Assembly: GCF_040954835.1 (NCBI RefSeq)
Contig: NC_090707.1
Span: 29,034,570 to 29,098,569 of the forward strand
From: Lepisosteus oculatus
Lineage: Eukaryota; Chordata; Actinopteri; Semionotiformes; Lepisosteidae
Direction of reading: 5' to 3'
DNA length: 64,000 nt
The notes under the pieces are model-generated. The model was not told the DNA's origin and did no database searches. It was given only the letters and a program-made list of their open reading frames with translations. This document shows, piece by piece, positions 25,890 through 37,974 of this stretch. The position numbers and the translations under genes are program-made. Numbering within the stretch: position 1 is the stretch's first letter; the number at the start of each line of letters is the position of its first letter.

Positions 25890-27261
25890 TGTAGCGGCGA
25901 GGCTTATTAATAAGAAAGAATTAAGTGTTGCTGTGCTTTCCCAAATGAGGCCCCATTTCTCTGTTCATCTCTGTGGTGCAGCCACAGAGAAACTATTCAT
26001 GCAGGCTGATTTAAGGTTTCTTTTGATAAGGTTTCCTAGGACAGCTCCCAAAGGGGGATGCACTTAGCTAAGCCTGGCTATCATGATCAATGGTCATCCA
26101 TTGGCGCCTATCTGTCTAGGGAGTGCCAGATGGACATCTGGACTGCATTCCTAAGTGTCAGGAGTAAGTGACTCATATCTCACCTTGATCAACCAATCAG
26201 GGACTGGTAGAGCCGAGTAACCCACATGGAATTCTGATGCCCATGAAACTTTCAACCATGAACGAGCTGAAGTTCCTCCAGGTAAAAACAGGCAACACAG
26301 AGAGCCTGTAGTGGACTTTTCTGAAAGGGAGAATCTCAAAGGAGAATTCCAGGGCAGGACGGCCCAGGGGCAGAAAGGCTCCCAAGGGCAGGACATTCTC
26401 GCAGCGCTCCTCCTGACCATCCTGAGACTCAGCCCGGACAACCATGGAACGGCCAGTGTGTCTGAGTGCCAGAACTTTCCTCTGTTCTAAGAGTCGAGAG
26501 CGGAGGTTGCCACGAGTAGCCAGAGGATCCACCCGAGGTTAGCACCAGCAGTAAGCCTCGTGAACAGATCGGAACTGTGGACAGCTGAATCACTATTCAG
26601 AACTAACGCTTCATCAGGAACGAGCAGGTCCTCTTCCTGACTTGCTGGGACCCAGAGTCATCTTTTCTCCTGTGCACAAACTTTGCTAGTTAAAGCAAAC
26701 ACTAACTAGCCGGTCAGTGAGCATCAGCAGCGCACCGTCGCAAGCCGCACAGCACAGCCTGGCACGGAGCCAGAGAGCCCGCAGGAGATCTGAATCCCCA
26801 GAGATTGGATGAGTATTCAACTTCAATACATTACTGCTTGAGAATTCAATTGTTATCCCAACCAGTTGATATCTATTTAATTCCCAAGAGTTATGTACTT
26901 GTTTTTAGTATCTAATGTAGAAGTTGTAACCAAGTTCACTTTACGAAACGGTCTAAATGAATGATATACCGAACGTATCTCCTCTTGATATATGTAACTC
27001 TTTATAACTGACTGAATATATATCTGTTGTATTCTGATAACCCTCACCATAAGATCTGTTAGGTTTACATGCATATTCTATGCATTAATAAATGTATCCT
27101 CGTGTATTAGTACCTGTGTGTGTGCGTTGTTTGAGTTATATCGCATGGTTGGATTCTAAAGCCATTAAAAGAATCATTTTGTGATTTACTGCTACAATTA
27201 ATAATTGTCCCAGTAAATGTCCAAACCCTACAGAACTGGTGCCTCGTGAGAGCACACTACA
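25890..27261 (+). mobile_element. LTR copy, about 1.37 kb, same family as 2999-4396
   Basis: It starts TGTAGCGGCGAGGC and is collinear, inverted, with 2999-4396. Shared blocks include the tctgtggtgcagccacagag region, the catgatcaatggtcatc region and the ccctacagaactggtgcc region. The 3' edge is shortened relative to the other copy; a final CTACA at 27257-27261 is a plausible end. An AATAAA near 27084 fits LTR polarity. No clear target duplication and no retroviral gene sequence adjoin it. Confidence 0.8.
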
Positions 27262-28145
27262 AATGTAATACGTAAAAGTTAATTGCAAGCTGAAAAGAAG
27301 ACTCAATGTGTTTCCACTATAATTCCCCAGTTTAAAGATCATCCAAGGTCATCCATTATTAATAATATCTTCCATATCACATTAAAATTAGAATGTTTTT
27401 ACAAGTGTAAATCCACCTATTTTCAAACCGCTTTATCCAGGACAGATCGCAGTCTCACCTACACTATTTGGTTATTTTTTACAATTCTGACAGACTTCAG
27501 AATGCTTTGACTAATGCTTAAAAATGTAAAATAATGCACACTGTGGGGAAAGAGCTACTGAGCACAGAACAGCTTTCCGCCTTCAAAAAGACTTGCATAC
27601 AGTATGTAGTTTATTCTTTTCTGTGTGAAAACAGGAAATACAGAGGGAGCTTCACAAATTAAAGAGAGGTCTGGAACACTCTGTCTCAAAAATAGGCGTT
27701 TTAATGGTTGTGAAAACTGTGACAAATCACCCCACACAAAATACAATTTCAGACTAGAAGCAGTTCGAAATGATTAGTTATTAATAAACTCATATTGATA
27801 ATAAATATCATATATCAGTTATATAGTTATTATAGTTCAGTTTCAGCTGTCTTTTTAATACCATTTTGTTATTATCAGTTATAATTATAATATATACAAT
27901 TTCATTTTAAGGCTTGTTGTAAAGGCTTGTCTTTAAATGCCCCAATTGAATGAATACAGTATTTTGAATTGACTTGAACTAAACTGGTTGAACTGTTTAT
28001 AACTTCCAGTATTGACAGTATACATGTTTGTCCGTTTGTCCGTTCATGTTGTTGATCTAATTTAACTTTGAACACGTTGTGATATTTTATAGCTTTTATA
28101 GCTGTTTCAGGGGACTTTAACCATGTCTCTTTTTCCACCACTTTG
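27262..28145. other. No gene seen; short repeat match
   Basis: Positions 27300-27420 show weak similarity to 43990-44130 (aatgtttttacaagtgtaaa) and to the ccaaggtcattcattatt segment of the long repeat. No coding sequence was recognised. Confidence 0.5.
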
Positions 28146-28581
28146 TGTCACGACCACCAGGCAGTCAAGACCAACTCTTAAGCGAGCTAATTGGCACCAG
28201 CAGCGTGTGATTATTAACAAACGCCGCCGCACGAGTTAGACCACCTGCTCACACTCTACCGTGCGGTGCGCAGTGCTATTTATACCATCTTCACCTGCTT
28301 CCCACTGCTCGGTATTGAGTCTACTCCTTGAGAGCTCTACCTGGCGTTTTTCCTTTACCTCGTTTATTCTGGTTATTGGACTCCCCTTCTGCCTTTTCGA
28401 CTTTGCACCTCGCCTCTCGCCTCGGACTGTTTGCTACCGGAGTTCTCCCAGGATTACGATTTGCCTTACTCCTTTTGACCACGACCTTGCCTCTCGTTTT
28501 GGAGTGTTCGCCTGCCTCATCTATTACCCGTGCCTGCATCTGCACAGGATCCTTCTATCTTCCCACCAGGGATCCCTAACA
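28146..28581 (+). mobile_element. Probable solo LTR starting TGTCACGA
   Basis: A C/T-rich 436-bp segment begins TGTCACGACC and ends TCCCTAACA, giving TG...CA termini. It is flanked by ctttg and gtttg, a four-of-five match to a 5-bp duplication. It has a TATA-like ctatttatacc near 28273. The composition and the TGTCACGA start resemble the element entering at 63684. The open frames in it are compositional. Confidence 0.6.
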
Positions 28582-28689
28582 GTTTGTTAAGTGCCCAACC
28601 AGAGAAAACAAAACACTGGACTTATTATATGCCAATGCTAAGGATGCATATAATTCCACAGCCCTTCCCCCCCTTGGCAGATAAGATCA

Positions 28690-31232
28690 CAACCTTGTTT
28701 TGCTTACACCGCTATATACGCCTATTGTCCAGCGCCAACCTGCAACAATGGACTGTGAGGAGATGGTCTCAGGAGGCTATGGAGGATCTACATGGTGCTT
28801 TGGAGGCTACCGACTGGGATGTGCTGTGCGAATCACATGGGGACGACATAGACAACATGGTGGACTGTGTCACTTAGTACATTAACTTCCGTGTAGATAA
28901 CACCATCCCCACCAAAGACGTACACTGCTTTTCCAATAACAAACCCTGGATCACCAGTGACCTGAAGGCTCTTCTGAATGACAAGAAGAGAGCCTTTTGG
29001 AGGGAGGATAAGGAAGAGGTCAAGCGTGTATAGAGGGAACTAAAGCAGAAGTTAAGAGAGAGCAAGAATGCTTACAGGAGGAAGGTAGAGGACAAGCTGC
29101 AAAGGAATAGGGTGAGGGACGTATGGAGCAGCATGAAAGAGATCACTGGCTTCAAACAGGCTGGGGGTGCAATGGAGGGGAACCTGGAGATGGCCAACAA
29201 GTTGAACAAGTTTTTTAACAGGTTTGATTCAGGGCCCTCTGTGGCTCAACACCCATCCCCCCACAGCCACACGCTCCCTAACCCTTCAGAGCTGTGACTG
29301 CCCAACACCTCCTCCATCCCCCCACAGTCATGGCGGCCTACAGCTACAACCCCCAACAGCTACTCACCCCCCCCATCCCCCACAGCTGCCACTCTCCAAC
29401 ACCTCTGCCATTAACACCTGCAGCACTGAAAGCGCTACGAGTACCATCCCCCAGGCCAGGCTGACCATCATGGCTGACCAGGTGAAGAAGGAGCTGAAGA
29501 GGCTGCACCAGGGTAAGGCCACAGGACCAGATGACGTCTGTCCCAGAGTTCTGAGGGCTTGTGCTGATCAGCTGAGCGGAGTGCTCCAGCAACCTGAGCC
29601 TGCGCTTTGAGAAAGTTCCTGTGCTCTAGAAGACATCATGCCTGGTCCCAGTACCAAAGAAAGGGCACCCCTCTATCCTCAATGACTACAGACCAGTTGC
29701 ACTGACTTCACATGTCATGAAGACACTGGAGAGGCTAGTCTTATCCCACCTGAGACCCCTGGTTAGCTCATCACTGGACACCCTACAGTTCGCTTACCAG
29801 CCCAGTGTTGGTGTGGAGGATGCAATCATCTACATGCTGCAAAGGGCCTACTCACACCTGGACAAGGCTGGCAACATCGTAAGGATTATGTTTTTTGACT
29901 TCTCCAGTGCCTTCAATACCATCCAGCCCTTACTTCTAAGGAAGAAGCTGGAGGAGATGCAAGTCGATGCCTCCATGATCTCGTGGATCACTGACTACCT
30001 GACAGGCAGACCACAGTCTGTGAGACTTCAGAACTGTGTATCTGAACAGGTAGTAAGTTACACAGGGGCTCCTCAGGGGACGGTTCTTTCTCCATTCCTC
30101 TTCACCCTCTATACCTCAGACTTTAAATACAACTCAAAGTCGTGCCACCTGCAGAAGTTCTCAGATGACACTGCAATTGTGGGATGTATCAAGGGTGGGT
30201 AGGAGGAAAAGTACAGAGGACTGGTCAGCAGCTTTGTGGAGTGGTGTGGGGAGAACCACCTGCAACTGAATGTAACAAAGATGAAGGAGTTGGTGATAGA
30301 CTTCAGGAGGAGGAGGGTCCAGCCTACTCGTGTCTACATCCATGGGAGTGGCGTGGAGATGGTGGACTCGAACAAGTACGTGGGAGTGCACATCGGCGAT
30401 GGACTGGAATGGTCTAAGAACATCGAGGCCATTTACAAGAAGGGTCAGAGCCGACTTTACTTCTTGAGGAGGCTCAGGTCCTTAAATGTTTGTAGTAAGA
30501 TGCTACATATGTTCTATCAGTCGGTGGTGGCGAGTGCCATTTTCTACGCAGTGATATGCTGGGGCTCTGGAATTAGAGCAGTGGATTCTAACAGGCTGAA
30601 CAAGCTCATCAGAAGAGTAAGCTCTGTCATTGGGTCTGGCCTGGACCCCTGGAGGTAATGGCTGAGAGGAGAATGGTGTCCAAACTAGAGGCCATCATGG
30701 ACAACGTCTCCCATCCCCTCTGCTTGCAGAAATTGACCACGTTCAAATTGACCACGTTCAAAGAGCACGTTCAGCAATAGACTGATTCTTCCACGGTGTG
30801 ACAGGGAGCGCTACAGGAGGTCAATCTTGCCTTCTGCCATAAGACTGTACAACGCATCCACCTTGCGTCTGGGAAGAGGCAACATTGACAGTGACCTTTT
30901 TCTGCACCGAACAGTAAACTGATACATCTGTTCTTTTTCTTTTCCCGTTTACAACCGTTTTTGTGCAATATATGCCAGGGACCTGAGCAATACATTTATA
31001 TTTATAATCATATTGTGCAATACAACTTTTTTGTGTACTGTTCTGTTCTAGTTTGTTCTTTGTGTGTTCTGGACTGTGAGTAACTCTTCTTAGTGCACTT
31101 CTCACCATACTGATTGCATTGTATGTATTGTATTATTATTGTATCATTGGTTACACTATGGCTGTGTTGTCTGTGTTAAGCTGCTGTTGCACTGCAATTT
31201 CCCTCATGGGATCAATAAAGTATCTATCGTCA
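28690..31232 (+). mobile_element. CR1/L2/Rex1-type LINE, copy B, longest copy
   Basis: This copy starts farther upstream than copy A, with a linker between endonuclease and RT (...NKPWITSDLKALLNDKK, DVWSSMKEITGFKQAGG). The RT core follows: ATGPDDVCPRVLRACADQL, FFDFSSAFNTI, YTGAPQGTVLSPFLF and FSDDTAIVG. The C-terminal SRLYFLRRLRS and AAVRLYN-type region comes last. The frame is broken by several stops (for example at 29037 and 30201) and frameshifts. A 15-bp tandem duplication (ttgaccacgttcaaa) lies at 30733-30762. The tail is ggatcaataaagtatctatc. The endonuclease domain is missing. It follows the LTR at 28146-28581 on the same strand. Confidence 0.9.
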
Positions 31233-31269
31233 TAAATATAAAATAAATTCAATATTACTACACATAATA

Positions 31270-31600
31270 TTTAGTATTTTTTTAAATAAATGTGTATTTG
31301 TTAAAGGAGAACTCACGCTGTGAGCAGGATTCGAACCCCCGAGTCATGCACTGAAGCCTTTAGGCCGACAAACTGCTTGGCAGCTTAGGCTATAGCTGAA
31401 AGGGGCAGGCAAAAAGTTTCCAAGTAATCATGAGTGAATGAGTCATATTGATGCAGATGTTTACAAAGAAAGTGGACTATGGTAATACTTTGAGCTATAT
31501 AAATAGATTTAGATCCTTAAATTAATAATATTAATTTCTTTAGATACGCAATTCCATATTATATTCCCTATTAAGCAGAGTAAAAAGTATGCAGTATTTT
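31270..31600 (+). repeat. Repeat with tRNA-like module type 3
   Basis: The body (gtttacaaagaaagtgg, agatccttaaattaat, ttccatattatattccc) matches 47095-47210 and 47515-47560, and 43260-43410 inverted. The left part carries a tRNA-like module on the opposite strand. Confidence 0.75.
31321..31399 (-). repeat. tRNA-like module type 3 (T3)
   Basis: On the minus strand a B box ggttcgaatcc follows a longer arm than in the other modules, somewhat like a class II tRNA. Upstream in tRNA sense is ttttgcctgcccctttcagc and downstream ttaacaaatacacattta. Both flanks are shared with module T4. Confidence 0.55.
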
Positions 31601-32104
31601 TCTGCGATAATGAGTGGAAGTACTCAACGTCAAAACTGTTCCAAAATAACCACAGTAAGCAACCGAGTGAAAGACCTTTTTGCTTCAAATGTTTATGTTT
31701 ATAAAGAAAGTGGAATACTGTTGTGTATAGTTTATGACGTTCAGAGACGTTATTCCATATTAATATTCCATATTAAGCCGATTTAAACATGCACACTAAA
31801 GAGATTAAATTAAACAATCGTTTCACTAACAACCAATGCATCACAAGTGACACATGTGGCCAGCAAATCACATACTGCAGTATTCCGCGTCATTCTGCAT
31901 AGAATTTCATGTGGTATGGGGTTTTACTGTGCATGTATTTTACATAAGAACATACTAATACTGATTTCGACATTGAGATATCAACAGATCTACATCACTG
32001 CATAGAAAGGCCTGGGCATTGAATATCAGAAAAGTTATTGCTCTGTGAGTATAACAGTTCTTGGGGTTTCCACCCCTGCTGCTTCTGCCTTGCCAGTTCG
32101 TCCC
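31601..32104. repeat. Fragmentary family sequence, no gene
   Basis: Positions 31630-31790 contain short matches to other copies (ttccaaaataaccaca, aaagaaagtggaatactg). The remainder shows nothing recognisable. Confidence 0.45.
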
Positions 32105-32180
32105 TCAGTGCCTGGGTGCGAACCCGGGTCTCCAGCGTCACGCAACAGGAAACTTGCCAGCTGAGCTAGAGGAGAACTCC
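32105..32180 (-). repeat. tRNA-like sequence with good A and B boxes
   Basis: On the minus strand, TAGCTCAGCTGG is an excellent A box and GGGTTCGCACCC a good B box. The T arm pairs 4 of 5. The acceptor stem pairs poorly and no 3' terminator is obvious. It is most likely a tRNA pseudogene or SINE head, though a diverged real tRNA cannot be excluded by eye. Confidence 0.45.
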
Positions 32181-32239
32181 CTCAGCCTGGGGACTTGAAA
32201 ACATCAATATATAAGGTATACTATTTGATGTTATGGTGT

Positions 32240-34209
32240 GTTTTTACTCAGTTCTTGCTAACAAAAAGTCCCCATGCCTGCATCTGTGAATAATAGGGGA
32301 TTTGTTATTCCTTGTGTCTCCACAAAGGCTACAAGAACTGTGAAACTCTCTCAAGGAGAAAAAAGAGTTGCACAGAAACAGCCATAAAATCATTAGGCCA
32401 TGAATAAAAAAGGCCTGGTGATTCTCAAGAGAAAGAGATTCACCAACACCAGACACAAAGCCATAAATTTGAGGCCACTACTTAGCAAGGAATGCAAGAA
32501 ATGACTTTTGTAAGCTGCAGTCTCAAGAAGCTGAGCAAACATACCTTAAAATCATCCATATATATTTCATGTACCACAAACACCATGTTTTGCCATTCTA
32601 CAGATATTAAATGAAGAAATCACTTTGTTATACCAAAAAGAGACATATCCAATTGCATTAAACCTCAAGAAACAAGGCATGTCAGAGCAAATGTCCATAG
32701 ATATCAATTGTTTGGTTTTAAATCGAAGAGCAATTTATAATAAAACAGACGAAACAGTCAAAATTCTGATTGCAACAAGCATTATTGAAAGGATTTAGGA
32801 TTTAGAAAACAGATTATTCTGATCCATCCACATCGATTGAGTGTCCCAGTTAGAAAAACTGAGTCACCCCTCTTTTGGTGAAATGGGATATTTCCTATCC
32901 TATTGCTTGTTTAGCAAACCAGATTTTTGACCTGATAAAATAGCATCCTTCATTTCACATTGATAAAAGACTGGATGTAGTACTGGCTGTATTGCCACAT
33001 TACATACTTCATTCCCTTACAAAAGTGTAAATCCAGAATATTAAAATACAATATAAGACATCATAATTATTTCATGAAGAGGGTTATGCTTGTTTGGTAT
33101 CAAAAGAATGGGCAAAACATGAGTAGTTCATAATTCTAATTATCAAACTTGTATGTATCACTCAGAAGATGTTATGAGTTTTCCAAGACACTGGACATTT
33201 TCCTATCTCTCCTGATTGAAGCAATAAAAATTCCTGAAGGAGAGATATTAAAATCACAGATGTGAATAGGCCAATCAGAACTCTGGCACACAAGACACTG
33301 GAATGTGTTTGTCTCAGGCTTATAAATAGGTAAAGCCAAGAACAATCCCTTGGAAGTTAGGCCCGGAAGGACCAGAAGTTAGGTCCAAGAAGTGAAGTCC
33401 AGGAAGTTAGGCTCAAGAGGACAGGACATCAAGACCCAAGGAACCAGCATACAAAGAAGAAAAAGTAGCAAAGAGCTCAATTGGACCAGGGAAGCAAAGC
33501 CAAATACGTTGCACCACCCTCTCCAGACAGCAGCTCCACAGCTACATCGGATCAGCTCCTGAGCTGGGTCACAGCTCCCTCACCTAACAAATCTTCATGG
33601 ATCATGTGATGCCTACATCCCCACTATTCAGAATATAAGCAATAGGAACATACCAAGCTCTCTCATTTGCACACATAGGTTATATTCACTTTGTGTTTGG
33701 GGTTAATGCTTGATAGCATAAAATAGTTATCTTAATGAGAGTTTAATGTAACCTTATGTCTTTTGTCTTGAGTTAGGAATCAAGTTTATTTACACTGTTC
33801 TATATTTTAGCAACTTGCACTTTTCTAATTCTTTATTTTCATCCATCTTTTAATCTCTTTCCATAAGTCTTTGTTTGTATTCATGTTATTTCTATTAAAC
33901 CAATTTAAATAAACCGAAGCAGTCTTGATTTGAATTCACACAGATCAACCTCACCACTATCTTGAATTCAGGTGTTAAGCATGTGTTAATTATCACATTA
34001 ATCTGGCCATGTTTTCAGAGGACACGGTCATATAAGGGTTGGTGTGGTAATTATCATTAGATCAAAAGACCTATTTTATACCTGCTCTTGGTGTTTCAGA
34101 ATCCCGGGACACACTGATTGGGTCTTGTGGTCAAAAGTGCTTACAACAGGGTCTAAGGTTAAGTCACATATGCTATTGTCCCAGAATATGATTGACTGGA
34201 TTCCTCAGA
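32240..34209. other. Mostly unique sequence; possible LTR-like patch
   Basis: No coding similarity. Around 33320-33430 a TATA-like cttataaatagg is followed by a short imperfect repeat of gaagttaggcccggaagg-type units. This could be an LTR remnant, but no termini were identified. Confidence 0.4.
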
Positions 34210-35950
34210 TCAAGTTTGTTTTTCTACAGAAAGGTACAAAACCAGATAATGTTTTGAGGCAGTCTTGTCAGGGATGTGAAGATGATTGAAAATATCTATT
34301 CTTGATCCGCAGAACTTATTGCAATGGAGGCAAGGATGTTTTATTGACAGTGGAGGAAAAGACTTCCCGTAAACTTTTGACAATTTTCTCTGAGATCTTT
34401 TACTCGCCTCTTCTGTTTGTCTCAAATAGCTCCTCTTTTCAACCTATTCAGATTTCCTTTGAAATTGAGGCCATCCACGCAGTTCTATTTAGGGCAAGTT
34501 TTTCCCAGCAGTTTAGGTCCAAGGAACTGTTTGATTTGGGATTTTAGAGAGTTGCAGAACTGCTTCTTATGACCATCAGGTGCCCAAGTTCATTTATCCA
34601 GTTGGAAGTAAAAGATTTGCTTAGGCAGTCTTGAGTCACTCATTTGAACAAAATGTCCAACCCAGCAATGTTGTTGTTTCATGATAATGGTTTCAATGCT
34701 GCAGCTGTTGGTTTATTTATCTTTTCAGCTCTGCAGAATTCCTCTTAACAGTGCTGGTGACATTTTTTCCAGGGCTTAGAGGTGTCTACTGTATATTGTC
34801 AATGTTTTTGACAAATAAAATAGGTTTTGGATAACAGCTGCATTGTACACATCAATTTTCGTATTAATTGTGATTTGTACAATAGTGGTCCTCGAAGAGT
34901 CCTTCCTGAGTTGGGTGAAGGGCAGCACAAGCTTGGGAGATCAGATATTGGATTTCATCATCTATGCTGCTCTTACTAGTGAGATGACAGCTAAGCTATA
35001 GGAAACTGGGGACTTTTTCCAGAGTGACAACATTAACTGTGATAAAAGAACGAGGATGTGGTAGGAAAAGGACCTTGTATTTTTGTTATTAGTGAGTCCC
35101 ATCCTGCTATATGCCTCATGAGACTATGTTGACAAAGGCTTTGAAGTCTGTTTCTGAGCAGGTACTAACTTGGGCATCATCAGCATACTGGAAACCCAAT
35201 ACAGATGAGGTCATGATTTTGGATTTGGACTCAAAGCAGCTGATGTTAAAGACCTTCATATCAGTCCTGTAGTTGATGTAGATTCCTCTAGAGTCTGGAC
35301 TCATTGGGGTGCAGCATGCCTGCTAAAAAGGTGAATATTGCACTGGTTCAATTTCGAAGTTCTGACTTTGAAGGGTTATGTGGTTTCTCCACTGGAGAAG
35401 ATAACAGTCTTCATATCATCATGAAGGAGAAGGATGTTAACAAATTTTGTCAGGCAGCCATATCTCACTTTCCACATTACGTCACGATTGCGAAAGTCAA
35501 AGGCCTTAGTTAAGTCAAAAAAGGCCAAGTATAATGACAGTCTCTGTTACTGGTACCTTTCTTGGAGTTTGCAGGCTGGAACAACATGTCAGATGTTCCT
35601 CTGCCCTATCTAAAACCACTGTTAGACTCAAGTCTCATGCCACTCTTGGCGAGACATAGAATTCTTTTCAGGGGTGGCCAATATGGAGATTTTACTGTAG
35701 TTGTCACCTTTCTTGAAAATGATGACAGGGATGGCATCTCTTAGCTCACTTAAAATGTTCTCTTTGTTCCAGATCTTGACCAGAAAAGAGTGGAGTTGGA
35801 AAAAAAGGACATCCCCCCTGTGTTCATAATTCTCAGCAGATATCTGGTCTGGTCTGCTGGCCTTATTGTTCTTTATCTGTTTAACTGTTTTGTACAGTCC
35901 ATTCAATCTGGACTTTCCAATATTCTCTCTTTCTATCACATCTTCCCACA
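34210..35950 (-). mobile_element. RTE/RTEX-type LINE, heavily decayed
   Basis: Minus-strand fragments occur in the expected order. From 35939: KTVKQIKNNKASRPDQISAE, then VKIWNKENILSELRDA, then IIFKKGDN (the thumb-side entry of this RT family). Next, 35116-35304: RGIYINYRTDMKVFNISCFE followed by YADDAQV, the catalytic box. Last, 34210-34425: CLHCNKFCGSRIDIFNHL, the C-terminal zinc-finger-like motif of this family. Many stops and frameshifts separate them. This is an old, inactive insertion. Confidence 0.75.
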
Positions 35951-37974
35951 GTATGGATCTCTCCTGACTCTGCCATTAAAAATACCAATCAAGATCAGTT
36001 TGTCTGTTTAGGTGCAGTTATAAGTATTTGGTGACGTAAACTGTAGTAGGTTTCTTTGATATCATCCTATCGCTGATATCATATCATCCAACTGGCCTAC
36101 TCCGCTCACCACTAACCAGTCACTCAAGGACTTAAGCATTGTTTTAGTGATAAAAGGTGGTACAAAAATTCTGGTAGTTTCTTGTGTGTGAAAATATTTA
36201 TGTGCAGTGTCTGTTGCACTTCAGCTGCAGCACAGGAGTCAACCAGGAGCAGTCTGGGTCCATCCACAGTGCCAGAACCGTGACAATTGGGAGACTCATC
36301 CTAAAGCCCCAGGAGAATCCAGTGACACTTCCATAAATTGCCACTGACCATCTGGAGCACTGCTTGTCTACTCCACTGAAGTGGGCTGCTTAGTTTCAAC
36401 CCAAAATTATTCTGTGGGGGTTTACTTTCTTATCCTTCATCCTTCTGTACATCACAAGGCAGTGAGTAGCTTCACCATAGCCCCAATAGTAAGCATGTTT
36501 CCAGGTAATTCCAGACAGGTGTTCATGGCAACCATAACGGTCCAGGTGACAGAAGTCACCCACCATACATCATCCTGTCCAGCAATCCTGTGCTTTACCT
36601 GTTACCAACTCCCATGGTGAAGATAAGGTGCTGGGAGACACGACCAAAGCTTATATTTATTGGAGAAATATGCTATTACTACATCATCGTTTTGTTCATT
36701 TACTATATTCAATTATTTTAACATCCAATTTCATTCTATTTCTATCACTGTACAGTATGTACCCGTGTACTGTTAATTTCATACAGTGTCATTGTTGGTT
36801 TTAAATGTAAATTGCCCTGGAGACTACTGCTACAACAAATACAACTATTACAATCACATTTTAATATTACTACTAATAATAAAATGTCTTTTTCTCTGTG
36901 ACCCTACATTGGACTGACGGCATACTATTCTATACAGAGCACGACATGACCTGTATTCTTCTCACTTAGAACCCTACATTTCCAGAATAGGTTCTTGGTT
37001 GCAGATACCTTTTAAAATTAGCTTTCTGACATTGTATGGATGGTATAACAATACTAAACAGAAATTAATAATACTATATTGAGCATTGATGCTTTTGAAA
37101 CAAATATTGTTTACATTGTATTTTCAATGTTACCATACAAAGATCATATATACTGTATATTTCATATTAAATTTACAAATAAATGATAAGATGAAATCAA
37201 GAAATTTTCAATAGCAAATTCAATGCTGATTCTGTATGTTAAAACATATGTTAAATCTTTATTATAAATCTGAGGAAGAAATACACCGTAATAAACAGTG
37301 TAATAAAAAAGACTAAAGAGGATGACATATGTTTATATATATAATATGTATCTCTGTGCCTATATATGTCTGATTGTGTATGCTAAGCATTGACATAAGA
37401 CCTTTATGACACATAATTCTGACAATATCTGTAACACTTTACGTAAAAGAAAAGGCAATGAAAACTAATTTGTGAATATACCACATATTCCAATGCATTT
37501 ATCTTTATTGCCTGGCTTCCTGCTGAACTGAGAGAATACAATCTATTTCAAAACAACCAATATATCAGCACAAAAGAAATCTATTCTTTTTGAGCAAAGA
37601 CATTATCAACCTTTAATTTTTTTATAACTTAAAATTTTTCATAATCTGCTTTCTTTAAAATTAAATTCTTTAAAATTCCTGTGAAGGAATCCTATGATTG
37701 TAGATTGAAGTGGAGCAGATTTCCATGCACGTCCTTTTAAAACTTGTGGGAGGTTGATTTAGCTTGAATCCTGACAGTTTGTCTTGGTATTACTGATGGC
37801 CCACTGAAAACATTAAAATCTGTGAAATAGATGTACACTACAGAATTCAAATACATGCATGGTGTTCTAAAGTATTTTAAATAAAAAAATGCATATGATG
37901 TTAGGGATATTAAATAGTATAGATTTTACAAGATACATCCTAAGATTTTACTCTTGAACACATCCTCAGTAATG
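35951..37974. other. No gene recognised; GC-richer patch
   Basis: Positions 36190-36660 have higher GC content and a non-repetitive look, with a 79-codon frame at 36381-36620 that matches nothing I recognise. 36660-37970 is AT-rich and featureless. Confidence 0.4.

Noticed and set aside
26151..26532. Overlapping minus-strand frames near 26.2-26.5 kb as a gene
   Set aside because: They are on the antisense strand of the LTR and are not conserved in the other copy.
28261..28590. 109-residue frame as a secreted protein
   Set aside because: It lies in a pyrimidine-rich LTR-like segment; hydrophobic runs come from base composition.
32105..32180. Functional tRNA gene
   Set aside because: A and B boxes are good, but the acceptor stem pairs poorly and no terminator follows, so it is listed only as tRNA-like.
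36381..36620. Possible host exon in the GC-richer patch
   Set aside because: No recognisable domain and no convincing splice sites.
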